Assembly: GCF_014066305.1 (NCBI RefSeq)
Contig: NW_023501062.1
Coordinates: forward strand, 114,501 to 178,500
Origin: Letharia columbiana
Taxonomy: Eukaryota > Ascomycota > Lecanoromycetes > Lecanorales > Parmeliaceae
Direction: 5' to 3'
DNA: 64,000 nucleotides
Shown here in pieces: positions 37,866 to 51,274 of the stretch. Each line of letters starts with the position of its first letter. Within the stretch, counting starts at the first letter, position 1. Below the pieces are notes generated by a model, which saw only the letters and a list, made by a program, of their open reading frames with translations, made no database searches and was not told where the DNA came from. The translations under genes were made by a program, and so were the position numbers.

Positions 37866-37921
37866 TCTTATATTCTAAAATAATTAGCTCTTTAAGAATA
37901 TTAAATAAAAGATTTTCTATA

Positions 37922-40900
37922 AAAGAAAAGAGCGACTAGATATAAATATACTAAGGTATATTATATAACTATATTATATAATCGCTAAGACGCTAAGAGT
38001 TATATAATTCAAATTTTAATACTCCTCTTTATATATATTCTTTTATACGCGAAATTCGATAGATATAAAGTTTAACGCTAATAATATTAAAATTAAGTAA
38101 ATAAGATAAAAATAATTTAATTAATTTTTGTTTCTAGAGTTTAGCGTTAGATGATTAAAGTAAAGTTGGAGTTAAATAATTAAAGTAAGTTTAATATTAA
38201 GTAATTAAAGTTTATTAATTTTAAAGTTTAGTATTAAATAATTAAAATAAAGTTTAAATTAAATAATTAAGTAATTTAATTTAAGTTAAATAATTAAAGT
38301 AAGTTTAATATTAAATAATTAAAATAAAGTTTAAGTTAAATAATTAAAGTAAGTTTAATATTAAATAATTAAAGTAAAGTTCGAGTTAAATAATTAAAGT
38401 AAGTTTTAGCGTTAAATAATTAAGATAAAGTTTAAGTTAAATAATTAAAGTAAGTTTAGCGCTAAATAACTAAAGTAAAAAGTCGAAATCTAAAAACGAC
38501 TATATTAAATCCTAAATTCCACTTTTTATTAAAAAACGATTTTTCGAAAATTTTATTTCTAGGTTATCTAATATATATTAAAAATCGATTAATTTAAGAT
38601 CGAAGAATATTTATAAAAATAACTAAAATAATTAGAGGAAATTCTCTATCTTATATATTATCATTAACTATAAGATTTCTATAAGATTATTTTAGATATT
38701 TAATTCTTTAATAATAATAATTAATAATAATAGTAATATAGATAAGAGTATTTTAAAAGAGTTTTAAAGATTTAATAGCGATAGCGATAATAGCGTTAAA
38801 GAAATAGCTATTTTAATATAAAATAGCGAGTTTATAAAGTATTAAGTTTAAGACTTAGTAAATAATTTAAATAAATTATTTAAACTATAAAAATTAATAA
38901 AATAGCTTCTCTAAAGTCGAAGTTAACTCTTCTAAATAAATAATATTATAAATAATATTTTAATTTAATTAATATATAAAATTTCTTAAATTTATTTTTA
39001 AATAATATCTTAATAAATTTATTAATTATCTATTATTTAATAAGAATATATTTAAAAATAATAATATTAGTAATAATTTATTCTTATATATAATAATATT
39101 AAATATTAATATATTTAATATATATATAAAATTAAGAATTTTTAATAAAAATTATAATATTTTAATTATTATAATAAATAATAATAGTCTATATATATTT
39201 AGCGTTAAAATTAAATTAATTAAGAAGTTTATATAATTAAATTATTTTTTTAATAATTTATATTTAATTAATATATTTAATTTTATAAGAGAATAATATT
39301 ATAATAAATTATTATTTTAATAATTAATTAATAATAATATTATTTATATTAAAAATATAATTAAAGATAAAATATTAAATATTTTAATTATTTATTTAAT
39401 TTATATTTATATAATTAATAAATAATTTTAAATCTTCTTTAAATATTAATTATTAATTTTTAATATTATTTAAATATTAAAAAATACGCTTAATAGTCTT
39501 TTAATAAAATTTATTAAGATTTAAAATATATTTAAAAATTATTAAAATAGCGAATATAATATTAAATTAAATATTTAATATTATATATATAAATAATTTT
39601 ATAATTAATTAATAAATATAGCGAGATTAATTAATAAAGATAAAATTATTTTTAATAATATAAAATTTATTATTATTAATAGAAATAAATAATAATATAA
39701 AGCTTAATATATTATATTTCTTTAGAAATTTTTTAATATAATCTTTTTAATTAAGATATAGAATTTAATTAATATAATTTTTAATAATTATTATATTAAG
39801 ATAATAGATATAAAATTTTAAATTAATTATTTTAAATTTATTTTCAAATTTATTCTTAATATTTTATATTTTAATTTTATTAAAATTTATAAATAGAATA
39901 TTATTTATATAAATAGTAATAATAATAATATTATTAATAAATATAGAGAGATTAATAATAATAGATTTAAAATTTAATTTTTTTAAATAGATTATAAAAA
40001 TATTATATTAAACTCTAAAGAATTATTTTAAATTATAAAATATCTTAATAAGTTTATATATTTTATTTTTTTAATCTTTAATTTTAAAGTTAATAAATTA
40101 AATAATATAAATTATTATTTTTAATATTATTATATAGAAAAATAATTTTAATATTTATTTATTTAAGTTTTTAATTTAAAATAATTATTAATATAAAGAT
40201 TACTTTATAATTTATAAATTTAATAATAAAAATAAAGATTTTATTAAAGTTAATTTTTTCTTATTATTTAAAATTATAAATAATTAGCGAGCTTTATATT
40301 ATATAATCTTTTTTATAAAATTATATTTAATCTATAAATCTATTAATCTTTTAAAATATATATATTTAATAAAAGATTTATTAGAGTTTAAGTTTTATTA
40401 ATAATAAGCGAGTCGACTTTTTTTTATAATAATTTTTTAATATATCTTATAATAAGAGTTTAATATAGTCTTTTTATAGATTTAAGATTTATAAAATTTA
40501 AAAGAGAAAGCTTTTATTAATAGCGTTAGAGAATTTAAAAAAAGTTTTTTATATATTTTTAAGATATTAAATAAATAATTTATTATTAAAATTAAGTTAT
40601 AATTATTTATAAAGTAAATAATAAATTTAAAAAATATTATTATAGAAGCTATAAAGAGAGTTTTATTATTAAATATATTAGATAATTACTTTTTTAAAGA
40701 TTTTAAATTAATTAAAACTATTAATTAAGCTCTTTTAAAAATTTAAATAAAATTAAATAAATTATTAACTTTATCTTTAATAAAAATTATTTATCTCTTT
40801 TAATAATTTTTCTTTAAAATTATAAATAAAGAGAAAAGATAACTTTTAAAATAATTAATAATTTTAATAAATCGATAATTATTATAATAAATTATTATTT

Positions 40901-43900
40901 TAATATTATTATATATATTCTTTTTTAAAATAAAAAATATAAACTTAAAAAAACGTTATTAATCTACTTAATATTAAAAATAATAATAATTTTATTATTA
41001 TTTAAAAGTATATAATAAAAATAATTTTAATAATTTATAAGTTATCTCTTAATTATATAATTTTAATACTTTTTTTAATTAATAACTTTAAATATAATTT
41101 AATAAAAATCTATTTATTTAATAATATATAAATAAGAAATATTAAAAGAGAAATTAATATAAATTTTAAAAAAAGTAATATCTTATTTAATTATAAATTA
41201 ATAATTATATAAATAATTTTTAATATAAATAAATTTAATTTAATATTTCTATAATAGATCGCTTTTTTTAAATATTACGCTAGCTTTATACTAAATAATA
41301 ATATTTAATTATTTAAATTTATTATTTATTTAAGAAATCTTTAATATAATATTTTTTTAAATAATTTCTCTAAATAAATAAAAGACTTTTATTTTATAAT
41401 TTTAATATTTTATATTATAATTAAAGCTAAGATAAGTATAATAATAATTATTATATTTTATATTATTAAGGAAAAGCTTAAATATAATAAAAATAAATTT
41501 ATTAGATTTATTTAATAAAAGATAAATATCGAAATATAAAATAAAATTATTTAAAAAAATAATTATAAATATATAGTTATTATAAAAGATATTAAATAAT
41601 CTCTAAAGATTAATATAAATTAAGTTATTCTCTTATCTTTTAAAAATAATATAATATTTATAAAATTTTATTTTAAGATTAACTATAGAGTATAACTTAT
41701 AAATATTATTAAAAAAAGATTTAAAAAGATTTATTTTAATATATATTTTAATTATCTTTTTAATATTTTAAATATCTAAATAATTTATATAAATATATTA
41801 TATATATAAAGTCTTTTTATAAATTTAAAACTCTTATTAATTAAAGAGCTTTATAGATTTAATAAAAAATTTATTATAAATAAGAATTTCTTTATTAATA
41901 ATAATTAAGACTAGAAGAGTATCTCTCTAAGTATTAAATATATAAAAACGACTTTAAATATATTTAAAGAAAAATTATTATTTTTTTATAAAAAGATTAT
42001 TAAAAATAAAAGAAAGCGAGTATTATTACTTTTTTAATTATCTTTTAAAAATAAAAATAAAATTATATTTAGATATATATTAAATATTATTAAAAATTTA
42101 AATATATTTAATATTTTTTATTTTATATTTAAGATTAATATTATTAAAGTTAAAAGTTATATAATTATTATTAATAAGTTTATTAATAAAATAAGATTTT
42201 TAAAATTTAAAGAAGATTTTAAAAATTAAGAAATTATAAATAATATATTAAATATATATATAATTATAAAGTTAAAGAGAGAATATTATTATTATAATAA
42301 AAAGTATAATAATAAAAACTCTATTTAAAAATTTAATTTTAAAAGATTTATAAATTTTATTATTTAAAATTTAAAAGTTAATAATAAATATAATAATAAT
42401 ATAAATAATAGAATAATATATTATTATAGATTAAATAATTATAATAATTATTTTAATATTAAAAAATTAATTCTTCTCTTTTTTAAATTTTTTAAATTTA
42501 AATTTAATATTAATATTATTATTTTTTTAATTATCTTTTTTATTTTAATTATTATAATTATTATAATCTCTATTTTTAAAAATTTAAAATTCTTTATAAG
42601 CGCGTTTATACTTTAATTATTTAAGATATTTTTTAATAAAATAAAAATTCTTATTATAAATAATATAATATTTATAAATTTATATTTAGATATAAAAGTT
42701 ATTAGAATTAATATTATTTTAAATATAATATTTAATTAATATAAATATTATAGAAATAAAAATATAAATATTTATTTTAATATAAATAGTTATTATATAA
42801 ATATTAAAAAATTTAATAAAGATAGTAAAATTAGAAATAATATTAAATTATTATATTTTAATATAAATTAATATAAATTTAAAAGATTTATTTTTATTAT
42901 AAAAGTTATAATTTTAATTATAAATTTTATAATATTAAATATATTAATTATTTAAACTTTTATAAAAATAATAAATTTTTTAATTCTTATTAATAATAAA
43001 GGGATATTTTTTAAATAAACTATTAATCTCTTATAATAGACTTATAAATTAATTAATATAGATTTATAATTTATTTTTATAAGCGATAAAAATAAGAGAT
43101 TTTAATTTTTAAATAATAAAACTAAGAATATCTAATTTATAAAGTTTATATTTTTTTAAATTCTTTTAAATAATTATAATATTAATATAGCTTTTAATAA
43201 AATCGCGTAAATTATTTTTATAGCGAGTTTTTATTATAATATAGAGTTTATAATATACTTTAATTTATATTATAATATCTATATTAATAATAATTTTAAA
43301 AATATTTTTTATAAATTATTAATTAATTATTATTCTTATAATAATCGTTAAATAAGAAATTAATTAAAAAATATTAATTTTAATATAATATTAAAGATCT
43401 AATAGTATAAAGGAATTTTATATATTTCGCTTTTATTTATAATAATTAAAAGTATTTTTAAATATAAAAATTTAATAAAGTTAATTTAAATTAATTAAAA
43501 GCTTAATATTAATATATTTAAATATAATATTATTTATAAAAAATTAATTTAATTTTTAAAATTTAATAAAAAAAAGTTTTAATAAAAGTTTAAATTTAAA
43601 AATAAGATTTATAATATAATAGAGTTTAATAAAATAAATAAAATAAATAATATTAATAAAACTAGCTTCGCTTTAAATTTAAAAAACTTTTTATTTAAAA
43701 TTAACTTTAATAATAATTTAAAAATAAATTAATTTAATATAATAATAGAATTAATATAAGAAATTAAAATATACTCGCTATCGATATTATTTATATTTAA
43801 AATATTTATAATTATTTAAAATATATAGAGAAAGTTTTATTAAGCTTTAAAATTAGCTTAATATAATTTAAAGCGTTATTTAAAAAAAATCTTATATTAT

Positions 43901-45116
43901 AATTTATAATATAATTAATAATATTTTAAAGAAATAAAATTTAATTTATAGATATTAAGAGAAAATATAATATAAATATATAATAATTTAATAAAATATC
44001 ATCTCTCTTTATATTTAAAGGAAAATTTGATTAAATTTTATCTCTTATATTATTATCGCGATTATCTTAATCGCTCTTTATTATATTTATAATATAATAT
44101 CTTCTATTAATTAACTCTTTTATTAAAAAAATTAATTAAAATTAAATATAAGATTATTTATAATTTTACTTCGCTCGCTTATTAAAACTAATTAAAACTT
44201 CTTTATAAAATTATTTTATTTATATAAATATAGAGAATAATTATTTTTTAATCGCTATAATAAAGAGTAATTTTTTTTTATATATTAATATATTAAATAT
44301 ATAAGATATAAATTATTTTTTCTTTTAATATTATATTATTATTTTAAATTAGATTTTAATCTTTATTATAGAAATTATATAATAAAATATTAGAGTTTAA
44401 TCGCTTATTATTAATTTTTAATATAATAAAATATAAAAATAAAAATATATTATCTTTTATTTTTAGCGTATTTTATTTAATATAAAAAAATTAATAATAT
44501 TTTAATAATTATAGCGATTATATAATAAAAAAGTATAAATATATAATATTCTATTATAATATATAATAGCTTCGATATTATATAATTAAATATAATATAT
44601 TTTAATTTATTTAAAATTATCTTATATTAAAAATAATATAAAAGTTTATATATTAAATTATTAATATAATATATTAATATATTAATAATTTCAATATAAC
44701 CCCTCTTACTCGCTATTCTTATTCTTTTAATTAAAAGTATATTTAATATATATTATTTAATTAGAATAATTATCTTAAAATAAAAAATATCTATATTATA
44801 AAGATTAATAAAAGAGATTCTTCGCGATTATAATTATTATTATTTAATAAATATTAATATAATAAATATATTAAAAGTAGTTATAATTATAATAGATAAT
44901 AGATAAATTATAAAATAATTAAAATAATTATTAAATAAAATTTAGATTTATAATTTATTAAAATATAAAATAAAATACTTAATTATATTAACTATAAAAT
45001 TTTATAAAAAAAAAGAGCGATTAGATATAAATATATTAAGATATATTATATAACTATATTATATAATTATTAAGAGGTAAAAATTACTAATATATTAAAA
45101 GTTATATAATTTAATA
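37922..45116 (-). pseudogene. copia-2 copy II, nearly complete Ty1/copia element
   Basis: Minus-strand element of about 7.2 kb. The 5' LTR is 44956-45116 and the 3' LTR starts at 38021 but is cut at 37922, where its last ~50 bp are missing. A purine tract, seen as 'ctcctcttt' from 38022, precedes the 3' LTR, and the tandem-repeat 3' untranslated region is at 38130-38480. The reverse transcriptase box is at 39900-39911 (Y-I-N-N for YxDD). The leader at 44030-44955 matches 11020-11645, and 37922-41480 is an inverted match of 17930-21495. Gag, protease and integrase should occupy about 41500-44000 but are too degraded to assign. The 5' LTR carries a short insertion relative to the others. Confidence 0.8.
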
Positions 45117-45125
45117 ATTAAGAAA

Positions 45126-45795
45126 TTAAGCGATTAATAATATTAATATAATAATACTTCGTTATAATCTATCTAATTAATATAATTATATTTCGATTAA
45201 AAAATAAAAATATTTCTTTATATATTATCTCTTTTATAATTATATTATTTTTATTTATAAATTTAGCGTTTTATAAACGAAATTAATATTATTTAAAGCG
45301 CTTAGTTAATTAATTAATTTATAAATTTTTTTAATTAACTTAATATTTAAGCTTTTTATTTTAATCTTCTATTTTATAATATAATAATTAAAAATAGTAA
45401 TAGCGAGATTTTTATAAGGATTATAATTATTATATAATAAGTATAATTTATAATTTAAAGATTTATAAAGCTTAGAGAGTATTATTAAATTATCTTAAAG
45501 TAAATTAATTAGATATTTAATATTATAATAATATTATTAAGCGATATAATATTATAATAGAGTTTCTCTTATTTTTTTAAATACTTAATTAATAAGTTAG
45601 CTAGCTTATAAGTAATATATTAAATAAATATCTTATAATCTAAATATATAATCTATTAAAAGTAGTAAATAGAATATTTAATTAATTAGATCTAATTATA
45701 AAGAGTATTATAAATATATATATTATTAAGTCTTAATAAATCTTTCTCGTCTTAATAAATCTTCTAATTTAGTTAGATAATATATTTCGATAATT
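45126..45795. repeat. repeat R2, copy 2
   Basis: Matches 8488-9165 from end to end in the same direction, starting ten bases after the copia-2 5' LTR. Both copies share 'tttagcgttttataaacgaaattaatatta' type markers. Class unknown. Confidence 0.75.
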
Positions 45796-46714
45796 TATAA
45801 TTTCAACTATAATAATTATTCTCTATTTAATACTTTTTAATTAATTTAAATAAAGATTTATATAAAGATATTAAAGTAGCTAAAAATCTTAAAAGCTTTT
45901 TATATTTATTATTTAAGAAATTGCTAAAGAGATATTAGTCTATAAAATAAAGATAAAAACTTTTTATTTCTAAATTATAATAATTATCTAAAGATTCGCT
46001 ATAAGATATTATTAATTATAATTTTAAAAATAAATTAAGATCTAAATTATTTTAGAAAAATAATTAATATTATTTTAGAAATCGCTTTTAGCTATATCGA
46101 TCTTTAGAATTTTTAATAAATTATTTCTAAAAATACGAATAAAGTACTTTAATACGTTTAATACGATTTAAAAAAATTATTAAATATTAATTAAAGTTAA
46201 AAGTAAAATAACTTTAAATTATATTTTTTATTATTATTTAATTTAATAATACTAGCGTTATAAGTATTATATTATTTATTAAATCTTAATTCGCTAATAT
46301 TAATATTAAGTCTCTTATATTTATTAATATTAATATCGAGTTACTTACTTTCTCTTAATTCGCTAATATTAATATTAAGTTATTTATTAATTCTTAATTC
46401 GCTAGTATTAACGTTATAAGTCTTAAATTAATTATTAATATAATCTTTATTATTTTAAGAGAATTTAAGATTCTAGTAGCTAATATAAAGAATAAGAATA
46501 TCTTTATTATTTATTAAAATCTCGATAGATTAATAAATCGCTAAATTTTTAATAGCTAATTCTAATTTTAAATTAACTACGTTAAAAAGCTAAAGTAGCT
46601 TATTATTAATAAATTGCTTAATAATATTATTATTAATACTACTAATAATATTATTAAGAAGAAATTTCTTCTCTATTATAAAATCTTTATAATCTTACTT
46701 AATTTTTAAAAAAT
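45796..46714. other. unassigned AT-rich sequence with a short tandem repeat
   Basis: Around 46275-46430 a motif 'ttaattcgctaatattaatattaagt' recurs three to four times with varied spacing. No motif or matching copy was recognised. Confidence 0.45.
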
Positions 46715-46989
46715 TAGTATATATAAAAGAATAAGGTAGGGCTAAACTAGAAAACCTTGAATTTATATATATAGTTAATTATTAATTCGAGTTCTATACG
46801 CTTTTTAGTTAGACCGACTAAGTTAACTTAATAATCCTCTTATATCTCTCTTATTAAAAATTTATATATAAAAGTTTTATACTTTAAAGTACTTAGCTTA
46901 CGATATATATAGTTACTTTATAATTTCTTAAATTATAAAGCTCGCTTTACGCTTTTTAACGCTATAAAAATTATAAAGTTTAATCTACT

Positions 46990-47680
46990 ATTAATAAATT
47001 AAATAAATATTTAAATATAATAGTTATAATAGTTATATTAGACGCGTTTAAGAATTAAATAATAATTCTTTCATTCTATTTATATAATTATTATTCTTCT
47101 ATTATTCTATTAATTCTATTAATTCTATTAATATAAATATAATCGTCTTCGATACCCCTTATTTAAAGGTTACTTAACGTCTAAGATATATATATCTCTT
47201 TTATCCGCCTCTTAGAGCCCCTACTAACGCCCTTAGACTACCCCTCGATAAATCCGCTACTACTAGTAATCGCTATCTACTACTACTTATAAACGCGTTA
47301 AAAAGCCCTTAAAAAGAGTCTAAACGAATACGTTCTTCTTTATATACTTCTCTTAAGTTAGCGATAGATAGATTAAACTAATATTTAAATATTATAGTTA
47401 TATTAAACGCGTTCGATTTAGATATATATACTTCTTTTATCTACCTCTTAAAGCCTCTACTATTACTCTTAGATTATCTCTCGATAAATTTATTACTATT
47501 AATAATCGAGGCCGTAAGCGAGCTTAATAGCTATCTACTACTACTTATAAACGCGTTAAAAGACTCTTAAAAAGAGCTTAAACGAATACGTTCTCCTCTA
47601 TATACTTCTTCTAAGCTAGCGATAAATAGAATAAATTAATATTTAAATATTATAATTATATTAAACGCGTTCGAGATTAA
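46990..47680 (+). repeat. tandem repeat, about 245 bp units
   Basis: Unit 1 (about 47180-47415) and unit 2 (about 47420-47665) share 'ctctcgataaat', 'tatctactactacttataaacgcgtt' and 'acgaatacgttct', and close with 'atatttaaatattata' and 'ttatattaaacgcgttcga'. A partial earlier unit end is at 47010-47050. Unit 2 carries 22 extra bases (about 47508-47529). The stretch keeps more C and G than its surroundings. Confidence 0.8.
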
Positions 47681-48510
47681 ATAATAATCCTTTTATCTAT
47701 TTATATAACTATTCTTCTTTTATTATTCTATTAATTCTATTAATTCTATTAATTCTATTAATTCTATTAATTCTATTAATTCTATTAATTCTATTAATTC
47801 TATTAATTCTATTAATTCTATTAATTCTATTAATTCTATTAATATAAATATATTTACTCTCGATACCCTCATACTTAATTAAATAAGAGAAGAATCTATA
47901 ATAGACGAATATAAAGAATATTATAAAGAATATTATAAAGATAATTATTAGCAGTAGTAATATAATAGATCTACTCTTTACGATCTCATACTAATTTACT
48001 TAGCTAGTATAAGAGAAGTTAATATAGTAGACGAATATAAAGAATATTACGAAGAAATTAAGCGGTAATAAGATCTTTAGCATTAAGAATACGGCTTAGC
48101 TCTTTAAGATTCTACGTTATATACTCTCTATAATTTCATATTAAATTATTACTTAGTAAGCGAAGAATACTACTATAACTTAATCTATTATCTCTATTAT
48201 ATTAATATAATATATTACTATAATAACGTTATAAGAGAAGAATCTACTACGACGATTATAGTTAATTAAGTCTCTATAGAAGAAATATCGAACGATATAT
48301 ATTTAAACGAATTAAAATTATTCGATATCTTACTCTAATAGCTATTTTATTATTCGAAAGATTTTACTACGATAAGAGATAATACGAGATTTATATTACT
48401 AATTAGCATATTATCTTTATTTCTTTCTAATATTTTAATACTTCTTATTATAAGAATATAGCCTTTCTCTATTTTTTATAGATAATTATTACGAATTAAT
48501 TTTTTACACT
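47160..48510 (+). pseudogene. possible RIP-degraded coding relic, unknown product
   Basis: From about 47840 to 48500 one plus-strand frame reads as protein with scattered TAA/TAG, including two similar blocks IIDEYKEYYK and IVDEYKEYYEEIKR about 40 residues apart, then STLYTLYNFILNYYL and SIEEISNDIYLNELKLF. The stops fit former CAA/CAG codons, but TAA/TAG are the only stops expected where TG is depleted, so that is weak evidence. Upstream, the 245 bp units are open in more than one frame and differ by a 22 bp indel, which speaks against simple in-frame protein repeats. I recognise no family. An old gene or transposon ORF is possible. Confidence 0.35.
47726..47842 (+). repeat. 9 bp microsatellite, 13 units of ttctattaa
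   Basis: Thirteen exact copies of TTCTATTAA without any RIP interruption. A shorter version (three to four units) lies at about 47095-47130 in the matching place of the upstream repeat. In the frame of the possible coding relic it would encode Asn-Ser-Ile repeats. Confidence 0.97.
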
Positions 48511-48683
48511 TAATATACCTTCCTAATTAGACCTTAGCGCGCCTCTCTTTATATATATATATTTATATATAGATTAAAAACGTATAGTAAGCGATTAGAG
48601 TTCGATTTAACTTAGAACTAGGGCTAAAATTCGATTTAACTTAGAAAAATCTAACTTTATAAATTTAATTCATAGGCCTTTAC

Positions 48684-50333
48684 TTATTTTATATAATAAA
48701 ATTATATATTAAAGATAGATTTAAATTTTAGAAGCTTAACTTTAATGCGAGAAAGTAATTAGTTTAAAACTTTATATTTTATAAAGTATTAATTATATAC
48801 AAAAATAAGAATAATATTAAACGCTTTATTATATAAAATATATATTAATTATATAAAAATCTCGAAGAATATATAGAGCTTATATATAAAATCTTTATTA
48901 TTATTTAGAAGAGTATAAGAGATAAAATATACTTTAATAAGCTAATAAAAGATATTAAAGAAAAAATGGTATAATATTATTATTTATAAGATATTTATTT
49001 AAATAATTATAGAATTTTAGAAGATTAATATATTCTAAAAAATCTTTTATTAAATAAATAATAAAGACTTAAGAAGTTGTAATCTCTCTCGATATAATTT
49101 AGATTAACTCTATATTTTAATTAAATATTAACTATAATCTTAATACTAAGTTCTTTTAAATAGACTTTATTAAAAACTTTATTAACTAATATCTTATTTT
49201 TAGCTATATAGCTAATCTTATCGATATTATTAATAATAAACTTTTTAAATATTAGATATTTTAAAATTAAGATATTAATAAAGTTAAGAAGTATAGAGAT
49301 TAAATTATTTAAATAAATCGCTAAGCTATTTATTACTATCGCTTTTATTAATTATAAAATTTTAATTTTAATAATCTTCGATTTATATTAAAATAATACG
49401 ATAGTAATTTTAATAAATAAATTCTCGATATTAAAGATAGCGATAACTATAATAGATAGAGAATAAATTAAATAAAATATTAATATTATCTTAAAAAAAG
49501 TAATAATACTATTAAGACTTTCGCGGTAAAATTCTTTAATCTAAAATTACTAGTTATTTAATATAAAAGTTAAAATTTTAAAATTAACTTAACGCTTAAT
49601 AAATAGATAAATCTAAAAAATTATATTTAAGTCGATAAAATTTCTAGTATTATAATTACTCGCTAATATCTATCTTAAACTTATTAATATTTTTTATAGA
49701 TTTTTCTTTAGTATTTAAGATAAGCTTTTTCTCGAGAGAGAAAGATATTATAGTCTATTTAAAATAATAGCTATATCTATAATTAAAGATATTAAAACTT
49801 AATATAGCTTAATATAACTTAACACTCGATACCTTAGCTATAACTTTTCTTAGAAGAATTATTATACTTATACTACTAAAATATTATATCTATACTTATA
49901 ATATAATAATAATAATAACTTAATAAAACTTAAAACTATTTTATTCTATTCTTAATTTCGATTATTAATCTCTCTTACTTAAAATCGTAAAGAATTATAA
50001 AAATAATATATAAAATCTATAATAATAGATAGATATTAAACTTAACTTCTTATTAATTAAATAATATAAAAATAATTTCTTTAATTCGATTTATTTTAAT
50101 TTAAAATCTACTTTTAATATAACTTCTTTCTCTTCTATTAAAACTTTATAATTATTTTTCTAAATTATAGAGCTTAATTTACGCTTCTTAATAACGTAGA
50201 AGATATAAACTTCGATTTTATAATTTTAGATAAATCTTAAATTAAATTATCTTTACTCTTCTAGAGTCGAATTAAACTTCGAAGTTATCTTTTATAAATT
50301 TAATTTATAAATATTTAAGCTTATATATTATAA
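48684..50333. other. unassigned AT-rich sequence
   Basis: RIP-style sequence without a recognised motif or matching copy. It lies between the ends of two oppositely oriented U1 repeats. Confidence 0.45.
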
Positions 50334-50735
50334 CGAGTAAAGGCTTATAAATTAAATTTATAATTTTTTTTTTAAATTAGAACTGTCGAGTAAATTTAAT
50401 AAGCGGTCTTTAATAAGCGATCTTTAATAAGCGATATTTGAATTCCTTATCTTTAAAGAACTATAAGATTAAGTTTTAAGATTCTTTCGTATTTAAAAAG
50501 TGTAAATTAAGCTCTATAATTTAGAAAAATAATTATTAAATTTTAATAGAATATAGTAAAGTTATTAAAAGATTAAAAATAGAAAGAAAGATTTTAATAG
50601 TTATAAACGCTAATTTACTTATTTATAATATCTAATTAAAAAGCGTAGCGAACTCGAATTTATAATTAATTATATATATAAATTTAAGATTTTTTAACTT
50701 AGCTCTATCTTATTCTATTATATATATATTAATAA
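50334..50735 (-). repeat. repeat U1, about 400 bp copy
   Basis: Reverse complement of the U1 copy at 21855-22482 without that copy's internal duplication. On this strand it starts 'agtaaaggcttataaatta', carries three successive 14 bp units of the form 'taataagcggtctt' (50398-50440), and ends 'cttattctattatatata'. Confidence 0.75.
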
Positions 50736-51274
50736 GATATCTATATATAATATCTATATATAGAAATTATTTTAAATAACGATTTTTCGAATTTATATAA
50801 TATAGAATATTAAGTTTTATAGAGATATATTTTTAGAAAATATAATTAAAAGTTTATATATTAAAAGAATCTTTCTTTTTAATTTAATATAATATTTAAA
50901 ATTATAAAATTACTCTAAGAGTTATAAAGTTAATTTAAAAATTCTTAAATTAATTTAAATCGAATTAAAGAGTCTCGAGTATAGTTTAAAATTCGAATCT
51001 AGCGAGATAATCTTACGAATTATCGTTAATTAAACTTTAAAAAGATTTTATATATAGAAGTTATATTAATATATCGAAAAGAGATACGTATATTCGATAA
51101 ACGCCGAGAGGTAATAAATTATTTTCTTCGTACTATTATTTCGATTACTATTCTATTATATTAATATAATTTAATAAATATAATCTAGATCTATTATATA
51201 GAGTTTAATATATTATTTCTTTTATAAAATCGTTTTACGTAATTTCCTTTATAATATAAAAAGATCTAATATAC

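Larger units (their letters stand above)
46715..48683 (+). repeat. possible long copy of repeat U1 with internal sequence
   Basis: The first ~95 bp match the U1 start ('tatataaaagaataaggtagggctaaac', then 'cgctttttagttagaccgac') in its least mutated form. The last ~30 bp, ending 'aatttaattcataggcctttact', match the U1 end in the same orientation. The 1.85 kb between them is absent from the short copies and holds tandem repeats and a possible coding relic. A long parent with short deletion derivatives is one explanation; two unrelated U1 fragments flanking other DNA is the alternative. Confidence 0.45.

Noticed and set aside
47160..47680. In-frame protein tandem repeat across the 245 bp units
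   Set aside because: The 22 bp indel between units shifts the frame and two frames look equally open, so the units are reported as DNA repeats only.
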